Counted from the stretch's first letter, positions 1 through 11,636 are shown. The stretch: DNA of 64,000 nucleotides from Elymus sibiricus (GCA_039707655.1 CM077665.1:444105531-444169530); one strand, 5' to 3'. The notes: generated from the letters alone by a model not told the origin. Numbers and translations are program-made.

Positions 1-141
1 GAACATGCATTGGCCCTGGCGGCCAAATTCCATTACGATGACGATCGACCAACACCTAAATCTGCCATAAAGGCACGTAAGGCTGACAAACGAGCTCGGT
101 CTCAGTCCGAACTCCCGGAATCTTATCCTCCCCAGAAATAG
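1..141 (+). CDS. C-terminal end of a retroelement polyprotein ORF (partial)
   Basis: Frame 1 is open from the window edge to a TAG at 139-141, giving 46 residues rich in Lys, Arg and Ala with no recognisable catalytic motif. Its position and strand suit the end of gag or pol of the Gypsy element whose 3' LTR is at 5292-5773. The tail is too short to say which. It could also be a chance open stretch. Confidence 0.4.
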   Translation, partial: EHALALAAKFHYDDDRPTPKSAIKARKADKRARSQSELPESYPPQK

Positions 142-1420
142 GGACACGCTCCTCACTGCACAGCCCTAGTGCCCGTCAAACATGTGCCAAGACGACACAA
201 CTTTGCACTCAAGATTCCATGGGCAGCAGTGGGGAACAATTATCAAAGGGAAAGTGTTCGGCTGGACCGAACTACTGTCAGTACATGTCCTCGGACATAC
301 CACAGGTACCATCAAGGACCTGCTAAAGCGTAAAGCTCATCCATACTTCGGAGACTTCTCAAGATCTTCTTCCCAAGGTCCGCTCGCCGACACCATCACC
401 CTTAAAGGAATACAACTCCCTAGGAGGCACAGGAGTGGACATGCGACTGGGCACATCGAGGTCGTCAAGCCACCCATCGAAGACCCCTGGTACAACCTCT
501 CCTCTGTAAACTTTATATTTCCTCGTCAAATACCTGTAAACAGTGGCTTCGGCAATTTGAGTTATAAGAATTAATAAGCAAATAATAGACCATTGTACAT
601 GGCTTCTTCACTGTATCTTATGCTACATACTCTGTTCTTCCCTCATCCACGCTTCTTGCGAAACTGTTCGGTATACATTACGATGCGGCCGGCTAATAGA
701 CCGGGGGATTGAATTTAAAATATCATCCTAAGCATCACCCCGACACAATTGATCGTGTGTTCGGTGTCTTGGATTTTGCTTTATATGCATTGGATCCGAA
801 CTATGTCTTGGGTCAATAGTTGGGTTGCCCGGCTCCTGTGTTTGCCCTCTTATGTTCCGCTCGTTCGGCTAAAAGGGCAAAGGGAGAACCACTGCGATTG
901 TGCTTCCAGCTCGCCTGGTCAAGCACCTCAGGGGAGAAAGCCGAAAACTGACTGTCATAGTAAGTGAGAACCGGTCTGCAAATCCAAGCATAAGTGTCAT
1001 ACTAAAAAATCGATAGAGGTTATTCCGTCTCATACGATGGGTTTCGTACTTGTACAAACCATGTGATACTGGCTTTAGCCTCGGCTCATCCGAATATCAC
1101 AAAACACTGGGGGCTAGTCATCAGCCCCCGTATTTTTTTACAGCTCCTACGGCTAAGTGAAAGCGATAAAGCATCATAGTCTGATTGCCTTGTTCCCCTC
1201 GCACTACCACCTTCGGGCACCGATACCTCGGCTAAGGGTCACAGTGCGGAGGCAGAAACACCCCGCGTAGCATCTACGTGGGGGTTGAAGCCGACGACTC
1301 ACAACTTTCAGATAAAACGGCCACACAGGAGTCACAATAAAATACAAAATTCAAAAGACATGATAAACCATGCAACCTCATTATAAAGCGTTAACAGTCT
1401 TCGGACATATTACAGCGCGC
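142..1420 (+). other. Retroelement internal DNA, no supported gene
   Basis: This stretch lies between the end of the sense ORF and the end of the antisense gene. ORFs of 62-130 codons on both strands have low-complexity translations with no motif I recognise. I see no repeat array here. Confidence 0.5.
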
Positions 1421-4400
1421 TCATTCATAAAAAACATCCTTAGAGCATTGGGCCTCTATCGCCCGAGCACCCTCCATCAATGCGGAGAAGTATAGCTCGG
1501 GGCGCCTATGCCCCTTTCCAGGGGGCGGAGGTGCGGTCGCCATCTCGGTCGGCTTGAGCTTCGGCCAGTGCACCATGGTCTTTGCAAAGGCCATCTGAGC
1601 TCCCTTGATGCATGTCGAACACTTTAGCGCGTCAATCCGAGGCGCAGCATCGCACAGTTTCCGCACCATGCCGAAGTAGCTGCCGGCAATGGCTCTGCAG
1701 GCCACAGCCGGATGCAGAGATCCTTCATGGCCGGCTCCGCCATCCTATGCAGCTCCATCAGTTTGTTTCATCTGCTCGATCAGAAGAGGAGAGCGCTCGT
1801 GGGACTCATACTGTGCCCAGAATAGTCGAGCCTCATCACCCTCCTCCCGCGAAGCATAAAACTTGTTTGCATCCGCTGCACTCTTTTGGAGGTCCGTAAA
1901 GGCGCCCGAGGAACGCCACACCTGGGTGAGCAACGCAAACCTGCTACCACCAAAGGCACACTGTAGTAAATACGGCTTACCATCTGCGACAGCCTTGACT
2001 TGGCGGATTTCTTCTTCAAAGAACCGCCTGTCCACCCGCTCCTTTTGGAGCTCGGATTTCAGCGCGGACAGCTCGGTGGCCTGCTCTTGACCTTTCTGCT
2101 CAAGGGCCTCGCACTTCGTGCTAGCATCCTTGAGCTCCTGCTGCACCTCCTCCACCCGGGCCTCATGCTTATCGCTCGCAGTTTTTAGTGCGGACAGTGC
2201 GGCTGCCGCTTGTTCGGCTGCCGCCCTCTCATCCGTGGCCTCTTGCTTCATCTTTTTCAGCTCGGCCTTGAGGTTCTCGACCTCCGCAGCCGAAGCTGTG
2301 GAAACAATAAATGAATAATTACACTGGGTTACCAGTATGGATTAATAACGACAGATAGCCCGGATATTTCTCGGCTTACCTTGCGCCTCGTCGAACCTCT
2401 TATTCAGGCGATCGAGCTCCTCATCGGAGCTCTTGAGCTTCCGATTTAGCTCGGCAAGCTCCGCGGCGTTGAAGGCCGCCGCCGCCGACGAGGCCTGCAA
2501 AAAATAAATTAATAAAAATCAGGTTATGTGCGTCCAAACCCCCGAACTGTCAAGAATACGACCCTGTGCTCGGTCTTCTTAAGGGCTTTTAGAACAGCGC
2601 GTGACAAATGGTGCCTTATGCATCGTTGGTCACTCCGGGATATTTGACCCCCCGTGTGGGTTTTTTCAAACCCACCCAGGGCTCGGGGGCTACTACATAT
2701 ATAAAGATAGCGCAAACTTAATAAAATTAAACTTTTCGGGAAAAGGGTATTACGTGGCTCGCCTTGAAGCCCGTTAAGAGACCATTGAAGGCCTCTTTCA
2801 GTCCGCTATCAACGGACTGTATACCTTGCAAAACCGCACCCATAAGAGTGCGGTGATCCTCGGAGATGGAGGCACTTGATAGAGCCTCCTCCATCATGAC
2901 CGGCCACCCAGTCATGGGTGGCACCGGTGGGGACTGGCCAACCCGATCTCTGATGGGAGATTGAGCCGGTATCTCTGGAGGCACAACGCTCTCTGGAGAT
3001 GTCCTCGGAGGGGACTGGACAGTATTTTGTCCTCCCTCCTCAGCGGCCAGGGGAGTTTCCTCCTCATGGTCTTCGGCGGCCGAGGCGTTAACCTTGGCCA
3101 TAACATTGTCACCCCCGCCGCCGGTGTTCGGCTCCAAAAAAGCCGAGCAGGATGACACATCCGCGGCCTCCTTCGCGGCCCCTGGAGGAGTGGGGTGCGA
3201 CATAGTCCCACTCTCCGCCAGCTCGGCAGTTGGAGACTCCCCATCCAATATTTGGTCGGTGGGGAGGGCGCGTGGTGGGCTGCAGATTAAAAGGCATTCG
3301 CCCATTTAAAACAGCAAAAACTTCATATAAACGACCCAGGGGGTCTTCGGATTCGTACCTTTGGGCTGGGGGCTTAACCCTTAGGTTCCTTCGGGGAACC
3401 CTCTCAAAGTCCTCAGACTCGGCGTTGGAGTCCGAGCTGTCGTCGGCCAGGATTAACCTCGGCCGACGCGCCCTCTTCGGGGCCAAAGAAGGTAGATCCT
3501 TCGCGGCGTCCGGCGACGCTGCCCTTTTTCTTGTGAGGGGGGGATCGCCTTTCCCCCCGTCCTCGTGCTCTTCCTCATGAGTAGAGGAGGCATGGGTTTC
3601 CTCGGACATAGTGTCCGGTAGGTCCCTTATGCGGAGGCCTTCTCGGCTTTTCTTCTTTTCCATCTTCTCCGGCGCTGTGTACGGCACAACGACAAGCATC
3701 GACGTCAGCAGATCCGACCCGGGGCCTTCGGGCTGTGGGGCCGGGCAGTCCATTTTGACGGCCTTGCTTAGCCACTTCTGTAAAGATAAGAGGGAGGTTG
3801 TTCAGCTCTTTGTCAAACAACAGGGCCGAAGTATCAAGATAATATCATACCTGGGTAGGAGGGTTATCGGCGCTTAGGCCCGAGTCCTCCTCCTAGGCTG
3901 GCCAGCTCTTCTGGGGCTTGAATAATGCCTTCCACAACTTCTGGTAGGTAGTGCGGAAGAATCCTTGCACCGTAGGCAGGTCCTCGAGCTGATGGGCCCA
4001 CATTGGGGAGGCCCGGCACCGGCAGGGAAGAAGACGGCGGTGGAGCATGACCTAGACAACATTGACCAGCTCGACCTTGGCCGCGATCACCGAGGAAATG
4101 CGCTTCTGCAGCGATTTTACCTCTACGTCCGACCCCCAGTCAAGGCCCTTCTTGAGCAACGAGGTTAACCTCACAGGAGGTCCAGATCTGAACTCGGCAG
4201 GTGCCGCCCAGCCCCCGTCTCTTGGTTCGGTGATGTAGAACCATTCCTTCTGCCAGGTCTTGATTGTATCGATGAAGGTACCGGCCGGCCACTCGACGCG
4301 GGGGAGCTTACTGACTACCGCCCCTCCGCAGTCTGCGTGCTCACCCACAACTATCTTCGGCTTGACATTGAAAACCTTGAGCCACAGGCAGAAGTGTGGC

Positions 4401-4720
4401 TCAACCCGCAGGAAGGCTTCGCAGATAATGATGAATGCCGAAATATGCATGAAGGAGTTCGGGGGAAGATCGTGGAAATCCAGCCCGTAGAAGAACATGA
4501 GGCCCCTAACAAAGGGGTGGAGCGGAAAGCCTAGTCCCCGGAGGAAGTGGGGGACGAACACCACCCTCTCGCCTGGCTTAGGAGTGGGGACCACCTGGTT
4601 CGCCTCTGGAGCGCGGTGGAAGATGTTGGCGGGGAGGTAGCCGGCGAGCTTCAACTCCCGGATGTCCTTGTCGGTGACCGTGGAGGCCTCCCATTTGCCC
4701 AAAGAGCCTAAACCCGCCAT
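1421..4720 (-). pseudogene. Antisense additional gene of the Gypsy element, five exons, decayed
   Basis: Exon 1 (4720-3851) begins MAGLGSLGKW and resembles the plant 'putative gypsy type transposon' family (Pfam PF04195) of nuclear, transposon-associated proteins of unknown function. Good splice sites give exons 2 (3777-3359), 3 (3279-2754), 4 (2494-2380) and 5 (2295-1421). Introns are 73, 79, 259 and 84 bp; each starts GT and ends AG, three with pyrimidine-rich acceptors. The joined length is 2805 nt, exactly 935 codons, and phases agree at all four junctions. After the N-terminal domain come an acidic/basic low-complexity middle (exons 2-3) and a Glu/Lys/Ala-rich coiled coil (exons 4-5). 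Breaks: in-frame TAG codons near 4049 and 3890 in exon 1, an extra base near 1760-1765 and a missing base near 1682-1686, which offset each other. The family assignment is from memory. Confidence 0.72.
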
Positions 4721-4831
4721 GGCTGAGCTTGGAGGAGAGATTGAGGGAAAACCGGATCTGGGCTCTTGGAGTTTGGGGAGATTGAGGAAGCGAGGAATGC
4801 GAATGGGAAGCGTGAATAGGCCTCGGTTTTT

Positions 4832-4843
4832 CCCCTTTTATGA
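4832..4843 (-). promoter_or_regulatory. Candidate TATA box of the antisense gene
   Basis: The minus strand reads TCATAAAAGGGG about 115 bp upstream of the exon 1 ATG at 4720, a normal distance for a plant TATA box plus a short leader. The call rests on sequence and position only. Confidence 0.45.
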
Positions 4844-4860
4844 GGCGTGACGCCGATAAG

Positions 4861-5291
4861 CCTCCCTCTATTGCGCCGCAAGTCTCTCCGCTTCCTGAGA
4901 TATTCGTACCGTTACGCATGCATGAGAAAACCTAGGGCGTTAATCATATCCCGTGTGAAACGGAGCACGATCTGTACATTGATGAGTCGTGCTAATGTAA
5001 AAACGGCCTCGAACTGCGAATCAAGTTTCCATAACTGGTTCAGTGGTCGTGATAGGCCGTGACCCTTCGTCAAAAGGGCTGACAGGAGTTTTAACATTTG
5101 GCCTTTGGGGCTAAGCGACTCATGGCATCCGGACAATCGTATGATCGGAAAAATTATGCGTCATCGGAAGCCGGACTAGTCTCAGCCGATCATTAATGGG
5201 AAGAAGAACTCGCCCCGCAAGCCGACAACTTCGATCGCGTGGAGCTGCCGGTGCTATGACACTTGGCGTTGGGGGTTACTGAGGGGGCTAC
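4861..5291 (+). other. 3' internal non-coding region with polypurine tract
   Basis: No gene is seen. The last bases before the LTR (about 5270-5291) are G-rich, with TTGGGGG and GAGGGGG runs, and serve as the candidate polypurine tract for plus-strand priming of the adjacent 3' LTR. Confidence 0.55.
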
Positions 5292-5773
5292 TGAGGGAGT
5301 CCTGGACTAAGGGGTCCTCGGGCCGCAGGTCTATCTCTCAATAGGCCGGCCCGGTGGGCCGCTCTCTGACTATCGCAGGAAGGGCCGGATATGCCACGAC
5401 CCCGTGTTCTAGAAGGAAGTCTCGAAGGCGCGTCGTGCACTCCAAGTCAAGATGAGGAAATCGACATTGCCATCCCTGGCAGGAGACCTATCATGTGTAA
5501 GCCCTAGGTACCCCCCCGGTGTCTATATAAACCGGGGAGGTTTTAGATTGTAGGACAGAGAAACTCATCTAGGGTTTTAGCTATTCGATCTCGTGGTAGA
5601 TCAACTCTGTAACCTTCATACACATCAATATAATCGAGCAGGACGTAGGGTTTTACCTCCATAGGAGGGCCCAAACCTGGGTAAACGTTGTCTCCTTCGT
5701 CCCATGTTACCATCGATCCTAGACTCACAGCTCGGGACCCCCTACCCGAGATCCGCCGGTTTTGACACCAACA
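5292..5773 (+). repeat. 3' LTR of the Gypsy element
   Basis: The LTR starts TGAGGGAGTCC and ends GACACCAACA. It contains a TATA box at 5522-5531 (TCTATATAAA) followed by a leader and an AT-rich stretch that could be the polyadenylation region. The G-rich tract on its left and TATA on the plus strand fix the orientation. The 482 bp length is short for Triticeae Gypsy LTRs. Confidence 0.8.
5522..5531 (+). promoter_or_regulatory. LTR TATA box
   Basis: TCTATATAAA lies about 250 bp before the LTR end and is followed by a purine-rich leader, as expected at the U3/R junction. Confidence 0.65.
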
Positions 5774-6090
5774 GCTGTCATTACTTACCATAAGATTAGC
5801 ATATGATTCTTTTCATTTATTTCCTTTCTATTTTGATTGGAACAAGACAGTAAAAAAGCAAAAGCTCAAACTAAACTTTATTATATAACTCTCACTCGAT
5901 TACATAGATAGATAGATCACGACACTAACACTCAAAAATAGATCATACTAAACTTTTATTCAACTAAATCACAAAAGAGCTAAGGATCAAACTAAAATAG
6001 GTAAATGTAAATGAAAGTGATGGTGATACGATACCGGGGCATCTCCCCCAAGCTTGGCTCAAGCCAAGGGGAGTGCCCATACCTGTGTAC
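5774..6090 (-). other. 3' untranslated region of the Athila element
   Basis: AT-rich DNA with a short (TAGA)n run near 5914-5928 and a small inverted repeat at 6054-6069 (CTTGGC, 4-nt loop, GCCAAG) beside the phrase AAGCTTGGGGGAGATGCCCC on the minus strand. A related AAGCTTGGGGATGC phrase occurs at 63564 and 63619 in the second Athila-type element. No gene is seen. Confidence 0.55.
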
Positions 6091-6504
6091 TCAAGTCTCC
6101 TTTGGTGGTGAAGATGATGAAGGTGGTGGTGATGAAGTGGCCTTCTTCTTCAACTTATATTTGAGCATAAAATTTTCCTTCCTTAGATCCTCATTCTCTA
6201 ACTTGAGGTTTAATATCTTTTTGCATAATGCCGCCTTGCTCTCCTACAGAAAACGAGATGGAATAAATTGAACCTCAGGTTTGTATCCTTTAGGGAGGCT
6301 TGACTTCTTGAATTCCACATGCATGTCTCCGGGCTGAGGTAGTGGGTCATCCTCTTCCTCAGAGCTATCATCCTTTGTTTCCTTCATGGCGGTGTCTTCC
6401 TCCTCATCTGTGGTCCATCCATAATGATCCACCTTTCCATAGACCTTAGGGTTTGCAATATAGTCAGCAACATAGCTCTCCCCCTCTGAATCTTGAGACG
6501 ACAT
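6091..6504 (-). pseudogene. Downstream additional ORF of the Athila element (acidic, coiled-coil), one nonsense codon
   Basis: Starting at the ATG at 6504 (MSSQDSEGES) the frame encodes an acidic protein with runs of Glu and Asp (TDEEEDT, SSEEEDD), then a TAG at 6244-6246. Reading continues in the same frame through a Leu/Glu/Lys-rich segment that looks like a short coiled coil, a Lys run and a Pro/Ser-rich tail to a TGA at 6091-6093. It lies downstream of pol at the env position used in Athila elements, but I see no signal peptide or membrane segment, so env is not claimed. A pyrimidine-rich AG acceptor (TTTTTTGACAG) sits just before the ATG. Function unknown. Confidence 0.6.
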
Positions 6505-6583
6505 ATTTTCAGATCTGTCAAAAAACAGCACAAAACAAGAACAGGGGATTTTTCTGCGATGCGGTGGTCAAAACAATCGGGGG

Positions 6584-6592
6584 TATATATAA
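6584..6592 (-). promoter_or_regulatory. TATA box ahead of the downstream ORF
   Basis: The minus strand reads TTTATATATACCCC about 80 bp upstream of the ATG at 6504. With the hairpin at 6655-6706 it resembles the U3 promoter layout of related LTRs. Inference from sequence and spacing. Confidence 0.45.
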
Positions 6593-6654
6593 AGATTTTT
6601 TTATCTTAGAAAGCAAGAATATGGAAGGAAAACGGAGTCGGGAAGGTGTCCGAG

Positions 6655-6706
6655 GTGGGCACAACCCACCAGGGCGCACCTGGCAGGGCTGGCACGCCCT
6701 GGTGTA
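6655..6706. repeat. GC-rich inverted repeat (hairpin) inside the Athila internal domain
   Basis: Arms read GGGCACAACCCACCAGGGCG and, on the other side, ...CGCCCTGGTGTATCGT, forming an imperfect hairpin. Similar hairpins lie in the LTRs at 36785-36865 and 60535-60615. Confidence 0.6.
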
Positions 6707-6839
6707 TCGTACTCACCTCGGTTGCTTTCCCGTTTATTTCTTATTTTCCTAAATTTTGCAATATTCCAAACCTGACAGAAAATATGTTTGCGTATTTTTC
6801 GGAGTCCGTTTACTTACCGTATCACATACCTCCTCTTTT

Positions 6840-9800
6840 TCAGAATTCTGGAGTGTCCCGGAAGGTTTCTTTTAAGTGTTCCTCCGGTGTCATTGTTTGG
6901 ATAATATTGCTTTCAACATTAATAGGCGTACCTGAGATATAGTGTTTAATTCCTTGTACATTGACCACCTTCGGGTTAGTGCCTTCGGCATTATTAATCT
7001 TGATAGCTCCAGAACGATAAACCTCTTCGATAACATATGGTCCTTCCCATTTGGAAAGAAGCTTTCCTGCAAAAAATCTAAAACGAGAATTATACAAAAG
7101 AACATATTCTCCAACTTTGAATTCCCGCTTTTGAATTCTTTTGTCATGCCATATTTTAACTTTTTCTTTGAATAGTTTGGCATTTTCATAAGCTTGGGTT
7201 CTCCATTCATCTAGTGAGCTAATATCAAATAACCTCTTCTCACCGGCAAGTTTGAAATCATAATTGAGTTCTTTAATTGCCCAAAATGCTTTATGTTCTA
7301 ACTCTAGAGGCAAATGACAAGCTTTTCCATATACCATTTTGTATGGAGACATACCCATAGGATTTTTATAAGCTGTTTTGTAGGCCCAAAGTGCATCATC
7401 TAGTTTCTTAGACTAATTCTTTCGATACCTATTGACAGTTTTTTGTAATATTAATTTTATTTCTTTGTTGCTAAGTTCAACTTGACCACTAGATTGAGGA
7501 TGATAGGGTGATGCAATTCTATGATTAACATCATATTTAGCAAGCATCTTACGAAAAGCACCATGAATAAAGTGTGAACCACCATCAGTCATTAAATATC
7601 TAGGGACTCCAAACCTCAGGAAGATAACTTCTTTAAGCATTTTAATGGAAGTGTTATGATCAGCACTACTAGTTGGAATAGCTTCTACCCACTTAGTAAC
7701 ATAATCAACAGCAACCAAAATATGAGTATACCCATTAGAGGAAGGAAAAGGTCCCATATAATCAAAACCCCAAACATCAAATGGTTCAACAACAAGTGAA
7801 TAATTCATAGGCATTTCCTGACGCTTACCGATATTACCAATTCTTTGACATTCATCACAAGACAAGACAAACTTACGGGCATCCTTGAAGAGAGTAGGCC
7901 AATAAAAACCATATTGCAGTACCTTGTGAGCAGTTCTATCTCCCGCATGATGTCCTCCATAGGCTTCGGAATGACATTTCCGTAGGATTTGTTCTTGTTC
8001 ATGCTCAGGTACACAATGTCTAATAATACCATCTACCCCTTCTTTATAAAGATGTGGGTCATCCCAGAAGTAATGTCGTAAATCATAGAAGACTTTTTTC
8101 TTTTGTTGGTATGTGAAACTAGGTGGTATATATTTAGCAACAATGTAGTTAGCATAATCAACATACCAAGGAGTGTTTTGAGAAACATTTATTGCAGCTA
8201 ACTGTTCATCAGGAAAACTATCATCGATAGGTAGTGGGTCATCAAGAATATTTTCTAACCTAGACAAGTTATCAGCTACGGGGTTCTCAGCTCCCTTCCT
8301 ATCAGTGATATGTAAGTCAAACTCTTGAAGCAAGAGAACCCACTAATGAGTCTAGGTTTAGCATCTTTCTTTTCCATAAGATATTTTATAGCAGCATGAT
8401 CGGTGTGAACAATAACTTTGGAATCAACATGTAGGATCTGAATTTATCACAAGCAAACACAACTGCTAAAAATTCTTTTTCAGTAGTAGCATAATTTCGT
8501 TGGGCACTGTATAGAGTTTTGCTAGTATAATGGATAACATTTAATTTCTTATCAACTATTTGTCCTAGAACAGCACCAACAACATAATCACTAGCATCAC
8601 ACATAATTTCAAAAGGCAAGTTCCAATCGGGTGGTTGAATGATAGGTGCGGAAGTTTAAGGCTTTCTTGAGTGTATCAAAGGCTTCTACACAATCATCAT
8701 AAAAAACAAATGGAATATCCTTTTGTAAAAGATTAGTAAGAGGCCTAGAAATTTTCGAGAAGTTTTTAATGAACCTCCTATAGAAACCAGCATGACCAAG
8801 GAAACTACGAATACCTTTAATATCTTTAGGACATGTCATATTCTCAATTGCATCAACTTTAGCTTTATCCACCTCAATACCTCGTTCAGATACTTTATGC
8901 CCCAAGACAATTCCTTCATTAACCATAAAGTGGCACTTCTCCCAATTCAAGATGAGATTAGTTTGTTCACATCTCTGCAAAACCCGATCAAGGTTGCTTA
9001 AGCAATCATCAAAAGAAGTTCCGTAAACGGAGAAATCATCCTTGAAAACCTCCATAATCTTTTCACAAAAATCAGAGAATATAGCATTCATACATCTTTG
9101 AAAGGTAGCAGGTGCATTGCATGAACCAAAAGGCATACGTCTATAAGCATAGGTTCCAAAAGGACAAGTAAAGGTGGTTTTCTCTTGATCAGATTGTGAT
9201 ACAGGTATTTGAGAGAAACCAGAATATCCATCCTGAAAACAAAAGTGTGTGTGCTTAGATAATCTTTCTAGCATTTGATGAATGAAAGGCAGAGGGTAAT
9301 GATCTTTTCTAGTAGCTTTATTTAATTTTCTAAAATCAATTACCATTCTATAGCCAGTGACAATTCTTTGTGGGATAAGTTCATTCTTATCATTAGGGCA
9401 GTAATACCTCCCTTCTTAGGGACACAATGAACGGGACTTACCCATCTACTATCAGCTATGGGATAGATTATACCTGCTTCCAGAAGCTTTAATATTTCAG
9501 TTCTTACCACTTCTTTCATCTTAGGATTCAATCGCTGTTGGTGATCAACAATGGGTTTGGCATCAGGTTCCATATTAATCTTGTGCTGACATAGAGTGGG
9601 ACTAATGGCCTTAAGATCATCAAGAGTATATCCAATAGCAGCACGGTGCTTCCTCGGAATTTTTAATAATATTTCTTCTTCATGTTTTGAAAGGTTAGCA
9701 CTAATAATAACAGGATATATCTTTTTCTCATCAAGATAAGCATACTTCAAAGTGTCAGGCAATTGTTTTAATTCAATCACGGGATAACCTTTAGGTGGAG

Positions 9801-10656
9801 GAGGACCTCCTAGAGTTTCAATAGGCAAATTGTGTTTTAGGAGAGGTTGTTGTTCAAAGAAAATTTTATCTATTTCATTTCTTTCATGCAAGTGCATATC
9901 ATTCTCATGCTCTAGCAAATATTGTTCTAGTGGATCGGTAGGAGGTACGGCAATAGAAGCAAGACCAATTATTTCATCCTTACTAGATAATTCTTTATCA
10001 CGAGGTTGTCTACTAAACTTGGAAAAAATAAATTCATGAGACACATCACCAAAACTAACACCGACGGTTTGTTTTTCACAATCTATCTTAGCATTGATGG
10101 TGTTCAAGAAAGGTCTACCAAAGATAATGGTACAAAAGTCATCTTGTGGGGAACCAAGAACTAGAAAATCAGTAGGATATTTTATTTTCCCACACAAGAC
10201 TTCAACATCTCTAACAATCCCAAGTGGTGTGATGGTGTCTCTATTAGCAAGTTTAATAGTAACATCAATGTCTTCTATTTCAGCAGGTGCTATTTCATTC
10301 ATAATTTCTTGGTATAAGGTAAAAGGAATAGCACTCACACTAGCACCCATATCACATAAACCATGATAGCAATGATCTCCTATTTTGACTGAGACAACAG
10401 CCATGCCAACTACGGGTCTATGTTTATCTTTTTCATCAGGTTTGGCAATTCTAGCAGCTTCATCACAGAAGCAAATAACATGCCCATTCATATTTTCTAC
10501 CAAGAGATCTTTAACCATAGCAACACAAGGTTCTACTTTAATTTGTTCAGAGGTCTTAGGTGCTTTAATATTAGTTTTGCGAACCACAGTTGATACCTTA
10601 GCATGTTCCTTTATCCTAACAGGGAAAGGTGATTTTTCAATATAAGCAGTAGGCAC
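6840..10656 (-). pseudogene. pol: Athila-type pol: protease, reverse transcriptase, RNase H, integrase; frameshifted
   Basis: Read on minus. An aspartic protease core (LCDMGASVSAIPF) lies near 10340. RT spans about 9420-8620, with the active-site box as FKDDFSVYG; a hydrophobic residue is usual where Lys stands. RNase H lies at 8619-8386 and begins MPFEIMCDASDY. Integrase lies at 8333-7413 with an HHCC zinc region (CHSEAYGGHH...CDEC) and a DD(35)E triad (GFDYMGP, MTDGGSHF, GQVE). The C-terminal part is at 7358-6840. The frame is broken near 9398 (small deletion), 8657 (extra base), 8433 and 8350 (missing bases), and by a TAG at 7413-7415. These breaks rule out an active polyprotein, though every domain is recognisable. 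Confidence 0.88.
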
Positions 10657-11587
10657 AACTGGATCAACATTGTAAATGATGGTTTCATCCTTAGCTTTTA
10701 CCGGTTCTTTAATTTATTCTTTAATAGGGGGATAATATTTAAATCACTTCTCCTTAGGGAGATCAACATGAGTAGCAAATGATTCACAGAAAGAGGCTAC
10801 TATCTCAGAGTCAAGTCCATATTTAGTGCTAAACTTGTGAAAAGCATCGATATTCATAAAAGATTAAACACAATCAAACTTAAGATTTATACCTAACTCA
10901 TTACCTTCGTCGAGTTCCCAATCTTCAGAGTTGAGTTTAATTATTTCTAAGAGATCTCACTTGAATTCAATAGTCTTCTTCATAAAAGAACCAACACAAG
11001 AAGTATCGAGCATGGATCGATCATTATTCTAAAGCCGAGCATAAAAATTATGAATAATAATTTCTCTCGGGAGCTCATCATTGGGGCATGAATATAACAT
11101 TGAATTAAGCCTCCCCCAAGCTAGAGCGATGCTTTCTCCTTCACGAGGCCAAAATTATATATATAATTCCGATCACGATGAACTAGATGCATAGGATAAA
11201 ACTTTTGGTGGAATTCTAATTGCAATCGATTCCAGTTAATGATCCAATATCATCACATAGCCTATACCATGCCAATGATTTTCCCTTCAAAGATAAAGGG
11301 AAAACCTTCTGCTTAGCTTCATCTCCGGATAAACCTGCAAGCTTAAATAATCCACAAATTTCATTCACATGTCTTAGATGCATATCAGGATGTTCAGTTC
11401 TGTCTCCTGCATATGGATTAGCTAGCAGTTGTTCTACCATACCCGAAGGAATTTTATAACCAATATTTTCAGTAGGTGCAGTAGGTTTAGGGGCAACTAA
11501 TTGTGGTTCCGGTGAGGTGAAGATACCCCGAACAAACCCCTCAAAGGATTGTTTTCCATAGTAGCAAGTGACAATAAATTTCAGCAC
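10657..11587 (-). pseudogene. gag: Athila-type gag, decayed
   Basis: An open stretch at 11587-11216 contains the capsid-like retrotransposon gag region, with the Athila-style phrase HPDMHLRHVNEICGLFKLAG and KGKSLAWYRL near its end. The likely native start is an ATG at 11559 in another frame, so there is an early shift. From 11215 to 10657 the gag-protease link is broken into short frames with no zinc knuckle I can place. It lies directly downstream (on minus) of the PBS. Confidence 0.75.
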
Positions 11588-11636
11588 GTAGTATAAGTTT
11601 TTCCTTACCGATTTCCACTTACCAAGAGCGCTTCAC

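Larger units (their letters stand above)
1..5773 (+). mobile_element. Gypsy LTR retrotransposon, probably Tat lineage, 3' part only
   Basis: The 3' end is a 482 bp LTR at 5292-5773 that reads correctly on the plus strand (TATA, leader, TG...CA ends). Everything to its left is internal domain running out of the window. A short ORF ends at 141, and between it and the LTR lies a spliced gene on the opposite strand. Tat-lineage Gypsy elements (maize Grande, rice RIRE2, Silene Retand) are known to carry extra, sometimes antisense, ORFs between pol and the 3' LTR, which is why I favour that lineage. No reverse transcriptase or integrase is inside the window, so the lineage is an inference. The element probably inserted into the Athila element that begins at 5774; the predicted TSD is the five bases 5774-5778 (GCTGT), but the partner copy is off the window. 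Confidence 0.75.

Noticed and set aside
182..574. 130-codon plus ORF in the Tat-like internal region
   Set aside because: No motif, no family resemblance, and it lies between the sense ORF end and the antisense gene.
5292..5773. A minus-strand LTR starting TGTTGGTGTCAAAACC
   Set aside because: Both ends are TG/CA on either strand, but the TATA box, leader and G-rich tract only make sense on plus, and no PBS follows on minus.
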